The position numbers and the translations under genes are program-made. From contig OW203764.1 in the NCBI GenBank assembly GCA_934045905.1, positions 30,173,629 through 30,237,628 of the forward strand: a stretch of 64,000 bases of DNA. Direction: 5' to 3'. The notes beneath the pieces were generated by a model. It searched no databases, was not told where the DNA came from, and worked only from the letters and a program-made list of their open reading frames with translations. Positions 57,501-64,000 of the stretch are shown here, one piece after another (position 1 is the stretch's first letter; every line of letters begins with the position of its first letter). Source of the stretch: Leuctra nigra (lineage: Eukaryota; Arthropoda; Insecta; Plecoptera; Leuctridae).

Positions 57501-60500
57501 TTGTAAAAAAAAACTGCCAAGCACCTTCCCACTTAAAACAATTGAGATCTAAAAGAAGGGCCAAGCAATAATATATTGTTTAAACATTTTCGCACTTAAA
57601 ATTCGTGAAATCATTTCGCCCAGTTACTGCCGCCAAGCACAACACTAAAAACCTAATGTTGTGTCCAAATTTGAAGAATACAATCTAAGTGAACCATCAT
57701 TGTAAATTTAACAAAATTATAAAAATTAAAAACGACTTCAAAATAAATTTAAAATTGAAATTAAAATAATTAAAAATAAAGCTTGGCGCATTGAATTTGC
57801 ACCGACCATATTGTAGACTTCCTCTATCTTCTTCCTACTTTCTGTCTTTCTTCGGCTCCTTTATCGTCATCTTCTTTCTTATGTTGCCTTCTTCTTGACA
57901 CAACGCGCCTAGCTTTATTTTTAATTTTTTTAATTTCAATTTTAAATTTATTTTGAAGTCGTTTTTAATTTTTATAATTTTGTTAAATTTACAATGATGG
58001 TTCACTTAGATTGTATTCTTCAAATTTGGACACAACATTAGGTTTTTAGTGTTGTGCTTGGCGGCAGTAACTGGGCGAAATGATTTCACGAATTTTAAGT
58101 GCGAAAATGTTTAAACAATATATTATTGCTTGGCCCTTCTTTTAGATCTCAATTGTTTTAAGTGGGAAGGTGCTTGGCAGTTTTTTTTTATCAGCCTAGA
58201 AGGTCGAAGCTTCATTCGAATATTGCTCCTGGCTAACCCGATCGTGGTCTACCGAGATTTTGGCTCAAATTTTCTCAATAAGTTCAATCTATATTATGTT
58301 TCAGATTCATAATTTTAAAAGTGTATAATATGATCTTATGCTTTTCCTAATGTATAATTTCATTTGCAAACAATCCGATCTAAGTGCAGTTAATCAATGG
58401 AACAAAGTATACCTACGTCTATATAATGGATTGGGCTAAAATTACATAGGCTCTTTAAATTAATTTTATGAGAAAACGTAAATTTCAAAGTTACCCTATC
58501 ATTGATTCATACAATATTAGTCTGTACAAAAAAATTACAAATTGCCAATAGGACAGTTACGATTTATTTTTGAATTTATTTCAAACCTGACTTTAATATT
58601 CCTTTATTCATAACAAAACATATGTAAATTTTCATTAATAAATATCAATTTGAAATTCCGTAAATATTATTCAGTATGTTGAAAATCAGTGTGATGTTAT
58701 ATTTATCAACCAACAATGATGTTGCCATGGCAACAATAAAACTAGGACAGCACATGACGTTAATTCTTTGTCCCGCAATAATGTGCACTGAAATAATATT
58801 CATATTGACGGAGGGAAATTTGGGCTATTGAGTATCCTGACAAAATTAATCTACGCCCACTATTTAGGGTATTCGTAAGGAAAGGAAAATTTTAATTGAA
58901 AAGTCTGCGCCCTTAATATAAAAGTGATGTTGTTACCATAAACTGCATGCATTGCATTTTATAAAACAATGTATGTAACAATGATCTTATCTTTGTTAAG
59001 TGTGCGTCGTTAAATAAACTCACCAGCCTTGTTGCCGTGTGTGCGTCATTAATATTCAGTCAAAGCATGATACATTATGTGTATTTATTTAGTGAGAGCA
59101 GAAAATTTAGTTTTGGACATAAGATTTAGCTCGTTTATTAATTACCTTTTTTAGTGAAGAAATATTGTGAGTAATTGAATGCGGTAACATTTTCTGATAT
59201 TATTACCGTTCTAATGCATCTCAACTAATTGTTCTTGGAGAGCGGTAGTTCTTTACACCGGGGATGTTGCAGTTAGAGTCCACTTGATGGATGATAAAGG
59301 GTTACCGGCGGAAGGTGGGAAGGAGGCGATCGTGGCTTATTAAGCGAATAAAGCAAGCGTCTTTATCTGAAACTTATAGCTCGAATCTCTGATTTTTTGT
59401 CTGTTTGTTGTTCTTTATCTATTTCAGGTCAAACGGAATAACGGATTAGGCCAATTTATTCACAACACATTAATTACTATCCTGATTGAGGACTTGATGA
59501 TTTCTAAAAGATTTGCATTAGTTTCATCTTAAATACCTCCAGACTCCAGAGTGTTTATCGTTTAAAGTGGAAATGCATTTCCATGGAGTCATTCAGACTC
59601 AAGCAACTCGTTAAAGTCGAGTGTAAGAGGTTTGCGCACACAAGTGCAACGAGACATGGTGACAGCATCGTCACCGGTGATATGACAGTTCGTAGTGAGC
59701 ATTCTCTACCTTCATTCCATTCTCCTCGGAGATCTCTAACCCTCATCAGTACGTTGTGTCTAATGTCCGTCTGTCCGACCGGGTAGCTCAATTGGTAGAG
59801 CTCTCGCCCGGCAAGTGAGAGGTCCCGGGCTCGAGCCCCGGTTCGATAGGATATTTTAACAACGCACATCCCTTCATAACAATCTGAATAATGGATAACG
59901 TTCATTTGTCGTTCGTGTTAATGCTTTTCATAATCTGTCTTATATTTTCTGTAAAGGGAGTTTCAGTTCGACTTCGAGGTGTTGCCCGTTTCGGTGCTCG
60001 ATCATCAACGCGTTACGCTGGGCGTTTTCCTAGTTATTAGTGAAAATCATAGCATTGACTCTCGACTGAGGAACACCACGACGCACCTCAGTCAAGTAGG
60101 TCGGTCGCGGGAATCGAAGTCAGGACTTCCGGGAAACAAGCTTAGGGCGTTACTGCCTGAGCCAACTTGCTCCAGTAAAATTCAACTTGATGCATAAATT
60201 AGGCTTGGCGCTTAAAATGCAAGCTAAATGCTGCCATTTATTTAACTGCATCCCCTACAGTAGGTATCCATACAAAAAATTGTTAGGGAATATCCATCAA
60301 TTTTAAAATAAGTTGGATTATAATTATTCAAAACAACAAGATGAATTTTGTCAGGATCTTCAATAGAAAATAATGTCCTTCATAAATATGAAATTTAATG
60401 TCAGTGAACATTATGGCGGGACAAAGACATTAATGTCATGTTCTGTCATAATTTTATTGTTGCTATAGCAACATCATTGTTGTTTGATAAATATTACATC

Positions 60501-63500
60501 ACACTGATTTTCAACATAGTGTTAAAGTCCCTCAAAGATATTTACGTAAATTCAAATTGATATTTATTAATGAAAATTGTTATATTTTGAGTTATGAGTA
60601 AAGTAATATTAAAGTCGGTTTTGAAATTAATTCCAATGAAAAGGCGTAACTGTCATAATATTGGCAATAGGTAATTTTTTTTTGTATAGACAAAAGAAAA
60701 ACTATAATGTGAGTGTTATTTTGAAATTTAGTTTTTCTCGTCAAATTAATTTAAAGTCAATGTAGGATGTAAACCCAATCATTTATATAGACCAGTGGTA
60801 CTCAACCTTTTTGACTTGCGGGCTAATAATACGAATTTGCTTTTGTTGGCGGCCCGCATTTTTTAAAAAAAAAGTACAATAATGCTCACGTGTTCAGGTC
60901 GGTTCATCCATGCGCGTAGGAACTACTTTTATCTTGAGAGGGGGGGAGGGGGGTATTTCGACACCCGGAAGGGGGGTCTAAGGAGCGAAGCATGTAAATT
61001 TTAGCCCCGCAGGGCGTCATTTAAAAATTTTACAATTTAAAAGTGATTCAATTTCTGGTGCTCTAAAATGCCCGAACTGAATCAAACTACCCTCCAATTG
61101 TTGCCTCGCAAGTCGTTTTTTTTAGAATTTAAGCTATTTATAAGTGGTTCTGGGATGCACTTATTTTTGTATGGTCAATGGGGGGTCAGTCTGCTCGGGT
61201 TGGGGGGATAATCCCCCATCCCCCAACCCCCAACCCCTTCTTATGTGTCTGGTTAATTCAGTGTATTTTGTTTATTAGGGAACGAATTGAACAAAGTATC
61301 ACACGCCAAAACAATACACTATTTCGGAATTGGTAAATGGCTTCATTTTCGTTTTAACAAGTATGAAGTTACATTTAAGAAGTTTTCGTCGCATTTACAG
61401 CCTGTTGCGTGGATCCTTACATGACAACTCTCAAAATTCCTCTCAAGTGCAAACAAGAAATTGTTAAAATCTTCTTCATATGGATATTTCATCCTGTTAG
61501 TTTATTTCTATGTAATGTTAACAGTTTCGATCAATATGTTTGGACCTTCTTCAGGACAAAACTAAACTTTAAAAAACCAAATCATATAAAATAATAAAAC
61601 ATTTCACATTTTTCAAATAATGTGTTCAATGAAACATTTTGTTATTTGTTATTTTTTTATATTATTTGCACAGTTGATTTTGATTGTGTGAATAAGTACG
61701 AGTAGGTATTGGAAACATCAACTGGGGGGCCACAAAAATTAGTTCCATGGGCCGCAGGTTGAGTGCCACTGATATAGACAGACGTATTCTTTGAGCTATG
61801 AATTGATTAACTGCACATACACCAGATTGTTTGCAAATGAAATTTAAAATTAGCAAAAGCAAAACATCATAATAAATATTTTTAAAATTATGAATCTGAA
61901 ACATAATATAGATTGCACTTATTGAGAAAATGTGAGCCGAAATCTCGGTAGACCACGATCGGGTTAGCCAGGAGCAATATTCGAATGAAGATTCGACATG
62001 CTTAGGCTGATGCGATTGAGAAATTACCTGTTTCTATTTGACGTCAATATCTCCCCCATCCCTTGTTATTACTCGAGCACAGAGAGAGATAGCAGCTAGA
62101 GTGAGAGGTCTGACCGGTTTGTACAGGCAATCGGAAAATTAATAGACAAGAGATGATACTCTAACTTTTCATCACGATCACTTTATGTTTGGCTGAGTGT
62201 ACATAGTGTAGGTAGATGTACAAACTTCCTTGTTTGTTTTTGTCTTTCTAATGTTCAATAAATTTGCTGACTCTGCAATGTCAGTTTCATTTGTTGGCAA
62301 AATATTAGGTAACTCTATCTGGCCACTGTTCTAATTACGTAGGTAAACTAAAGAGCACAATGTGCCTACCTATTGTTAATTTGTTTTAGGTACGAAGTAA
62401 GTTAGGTATTAAAATAAAGTTAACAACATTACTTACGTATGTACATATTGATAGACACTTTGATCAAGTGAAATTTCCAGAGTTTCCAGCAAACATTATG
62501 AACACTTTATCATTTGGCAGTGACTTATAAGAATTTATATAATAGAGTAGGTCTATAGAATTTTAGGTAGATACAAAGATTGCTGTTTGAAAACGCTTTT
62601 GTCCCTTTTTGCCGATGCAATGTGGAAAAACTCAGGTGTCTATTTCTTAGAACCGAACTTCTTGGACTATCTTTAAAGCCCGATTTACACGGTCACATTT
62701 ATTGAACAACTTCTGCGTCACGGTCTTTGGCACAGTCTTTGTCATATTTCTTGAAGGAAATTAGAACATGTTTTAAGTTCGGTGACAGAAAGTTGCTTCG
62801 TGTAAATGCAAAATTGTGTGAAAATTAACATTGTCAAAGCATGTGACACAGAAGTTGTTCAATAAATGTGACCGTGTAAATCGGGTTTAAGAGTTGATGT
62901 ATCTTAATGGTTCATTGCTAATATCAAGTAGGTACCTAATATGACATGTTGTTGATTAATGATTTTACTGTTGTAATATAATCGTGGGCTTGGAGGAGGA
63001 ACTGACTATGTCCATAAATGTCAAACTGAGATAATGGCGATGTTACCTATTATTGGAAGTACCCTGGAAGGATAAGTACCATAACAAATAGAAAAATATT
63101 GTACACACAAATGAGCTTAGTATTTTTTAAATTACTCGTTTGTTCCTAATAACTGTTATTACTTGAACAAACGAGTAATTTATAAAATAATAAGCTCATT
63201 TGTGTGTATGATTTAGTCCGTTGTGAATAAAGTTTGAGCATAATTTAGTTATTTGAGTATAATTGATCATCATATTTTCTCCTTTACTAAATTAACTAGT
63301 ATTTCTGAACACACCCGGGATTTGAAAAATGTATCTCTTATATATATACTTAAAGCGATTTTGTCTCTAATTTTTTTATAAAAAAAAAACACGTTTTTGG
63401 CAAAAGTGGACTTAGTTTCTCCTCCAAGCCCACGATTTATTGTTGTATTTGGCATATTTTTGATATTGTTGAACAATGATAAAATATTGTTTTTGCATGG

Positions 63501-63644
63501 TATGGACTTTGAGAAAGTAATCTGGCCAGCTGTCAAATCACTTGAACACTAATAATGAGTTATTCCTTGCAGCTGGAGCGGGCTCATGACCAGATCATCC
63601 GGCCGCTGGAGAACTTCCGGAAACAACACATTGGCAATGTCAAG
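51572..63644 (+). CDS. Graf: Graf-type BAR RhoGAP, first three exons (partial)
   Basis: Exons 51572-51737, 52170-52327 and 63573-63644 join in phase to give the first 132 residues. The gene leaves the window. MGGGPGLQPLEFTDCLTDSP.. with FRE, HEKELDRTSQQIKRLVKE, FECIGASQTDEE and LREFGEMISRIEDERGKM matches the BAR domain start of the GRAF/oligophrenin family (ARHGAP26, ARHGAP10, ARHGAP42, OPHN1). In these proteins the BAR domain bends and senses membrane, followed by PH, RhoGAP and often SH3 domains; those lie outside the window. The gene could be the fly Graf or an OPHN1 orthologue. Intron 2 (52328-63572) is 11.2 kb of nested repeats. Confidence 0.88.
52555..52930. mobile_element. hAT MITE with perfect 8-bp target duplication
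   Basis: The ends CAGTGGTTAATTTG and CAAATTAAGCACTG are inverted. The duplication CTCACAGT lies at 52547-52554 and 52931-52938. Inside are repeated GGTGGGTAAGCC words and a GGGGGGAGGGCCCC patch. Graf intron 2. Confidence 0.93.
54391..56205 (+). repeat. 943-bp direct tandem duplication
   Basis: The segment 54391 to about 55262 repeats at 55334 to about 56205, with about 97 percent identity by eye at the start. Both copies contain GGCGAATTGGCTCGG and GGGTTCGATCCCC (a tRNA-like A/B-box pair) and the same 61-codon frame, which I do not regard as a gene. Shorter units with AAACCACACAAAAAGGCTCC recur about eight times. Confidence 0.9.
57505..58189. repeat. Near-perfect 285-bp-arm palindrome ending copy D
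   Basis: The arms 57505-57789 and 57905-58189 surround a 115-bp centre with T- and C-rich words. GCCAAGCA occurs at three places in each arm, and CTTGGCGC next to the centre. Confidence 0.95.
59343..60033 (+). mobile_element. Unclassified repeat with CTAG 3' end, copy 4
   Basis: The right end CATCAACGCGTTACGCTGGG then CGTTTTCCTAG|T matches the family. The left end (GCGAATAAAGCAAGCGTC) is decayed. A tRNA-like SINE is inserted inside it. It lies in the centre of the 8.8-kb element. Confidence 0.6.
59620..59890 (+). mobile_element. tRNA-Ala-like SINE, second copy
   Basis: GACCGGGTAGCTCAATTGG (59778-59796), anticodon arm CTCGC-CCGGCAA-GTGAG and T arm CCGGG-CTCGAGC-CCCGG. The acceptor stem does not pair. 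Flanks match the copy at 13040-13265 in reverse (GTTGTGTCTAATGTCCG; ACATCCCTTCATA). Confidence 0.78.
60045..60175 (-). mobile_element. tRNA-derived SINE, second family, copy 2
   Basis: On the minus strand GGAGCAAGTTGGCTCAGG, GACTTCGATTCCC (B-box-like) and TGTTCCTCAGTCGAGAGTCA occur in the order seen at 27905-28025. Confidence 0.62.
60793..61771. mobile_element. hAT element, 979 bp, perfect 8-bp target duplication
   Basis: The ends CAGTGGTACTCAACCT and AGGTTGAGTGCCACTG are inverted, with GCGGGC/GCCGC words just inside. The duplication ATATAGAC lies at 60785-60792 and 61772-61779. No intact transposase. The CAGTGGTTCTCAACCT-like end is typical of hAT families. It interrupts the right arm of the 8.8-kb element. 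Confidence 0.95.
62673..62890. mobile_element. MITE, family shared with 45793-45987
   Basis: The inverted ends TTAAAGCCCGATTTACACGG and CCGTGTAAATCGGGTTTAA carry the same inner words as the PFAS intron 15 copy (GAACAACTTCTG, TTAGAACATGTTTTAAGTTC). Graf intron 2. Confidence 0.87.
62981..63436. mobile_element. Inverted-repeat element with internal hairpin
   Basis: The ends ATCGTGGGCTTGGAGGAG and CTCCTCCAAGCCCACGAT are perfect inverted copies. A hairpin with about 45-bp arms (TACACACAAATGAGCTTA.., 63100-63209) sits inside. About 140 bp upstream of Graf exon 3. Confidence 0.85.
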
Positions 63645-64000
63645 GTGGGACTTGATTCAGTTCTTACTAATGTGTGATCCAGTGCCAACACCTGGTGCCA
63701 ACACCTTGGCAAGTGATCAGAAAGATGAATGACCCCACTATTTTAACTGGAAAGTTGAAACACCTTACACTAGTCAATCCATGTGTTCATCTTAAAAAAT
63801 TCATCGCCTACATTATTTTTTGTTTATTTTGATTTATTTTCTAATATTAAATGTGTACCTACTACCTACTTAGATGGGATTTTAAGTTACTTATTATTAA
63901 AAACATTGCAACTTTGTAATTAAAATAGGTTATCTTATTAGGTCTGTTTGCCTGTCACCGGGCGCGGTTCTAGGGGGTGGCTGGGTGGGCCAGCCTTGGC

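Larger units (their letters stand above)
53612..58190 (+). mobile_element. HP-PAL composite element, divergent copy D
   Basis: It starts TCTAGT and a hairpin (GTCGGGC-GCTA-GCTCGAC), then GCCAAGCA. A head block follows with CACCTGACAACACCTAACCAAAT, matching the ACAACATATACCAAAT of copies A-C. Then come (TTAG)n at 53873-53896, decayed CCGGAAGTG sites, a 943-bp tandem duplication and a terminal 285-bp palindrome. Its ends are fixed because it interrupts the left arm of the larger TA element: host sequence stops at an A before 53612 and resumes at the T of TCAGCC (58191), with no duplication. Confidence 0.82.
53424..62199. mobile_element. 8.8-kb nested TA-flanked inverted-repeat element
   Basis: The ends CACTCAACCAAACATAAA and (reverse) CACTCAGCCAAACATAAA are flanked by TA and resemble the ends of the small TA MITEs. 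The arms continue inward. The left arm is 53424-53611 plus 58191-58860. The right arm is 60310-60784 plus 61780-62199. The left arm is split by HP-PAL copy D (53612-58190) and the right arm by a hAT element (60793-61771). The centre holds repeat copy 4 and SINEs. Without insertions it would be a palindrome of roughly 0.9-kb arms. No transposase was seen. Confidence 0.85.

Noticed and set aside
59778..59855. A true tRNA-Ala gene
   Set aside because: The acceptor stem does not pair in register, and the same flanks recur in another locus, as expected for a SINE.

Overview
The window is from an animal nuclear genome, most likely an arthropod and probably an insect. The genes are split by many GT-AG introns. 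The gene set is metazoan: a multidomain purine-synthesis enzyme, an RDS-type tetraspanin and a Graf-type BAR protein. Most of the DNA between and inside genes is AT-rich and packed with RTE, hAT, TA-flanked and tRNA-derived repeats. The short motif GTAGGTACCTAC is frequent, as in some insect genomes. I cannot name the species.

Layout. Bases 1-9009 are gene-poor and hold a complete RTE-type retrotransposon insertion (903-4230, 10-bp target duplication) and an unclassified repeat (6265-7082). Next come a TA-flanked MITE (9010-9216), a perfect 58-bp minisatellite of 12 copies (9532-10227), and a 2.9-kb composite non-coding element (10683-13628). Two intronless, divergent HSP70-family genes lie head to head (14865-16691 minus; 17068-18843 plus). 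A four-exon tetraspanin of the peripherin/RDS type runs on the minus strand (31656 down to 21139). Its introns hold large repeats, and its third exon has spawned a 110-bp minisatellite (25930-27880). Head to head with it is a complete 21-coding-exon PFAS (FGAM synthase) gene (32824-50354). I checked every splice junction for phase, and the exons sum to 3996 nt (1331 residues plus stop). Downstream starts a Graf/oligophrenin-type BAR-RhoGAP gene (51572 to beyond the window). Its 11.2-kb second intron is a nest of transposons.

The most unusual content is a family of non-coding composite elements, called here HP-PAL. Four copies were seen: A 10683-13628, B 22912-25260 minus, C 41950-43270, and a divergent D 53612-58190. 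Each starts with TCTAGT and a terminal hairpin. It continues with a conserved head and then ETS+CRE-like (CCGGAAGTGACGTCA) and YY1-like sites, and ends with a long palindrome. The motif GCCAAGTC recurs beside the hairpin and inside the palindrome arms of copies A-C. In divergent copy D it is GCCAAGCA at both places. Copy D interrupts one arm of an 8.8-kb TA-flanked inverted-repeat element. This fixes its ends and shows insertion at an AT dinucleotide without a target duplication.

The genes do not form one pathway. PFAS performs step 4 of de novo purine synthesis, the HSP70s are chaperone-like, the tetraspanin is a membrane protein and Graf is a membrane-shaping RhoGAP. All assignments come from reading the sequence; no database search was possible.
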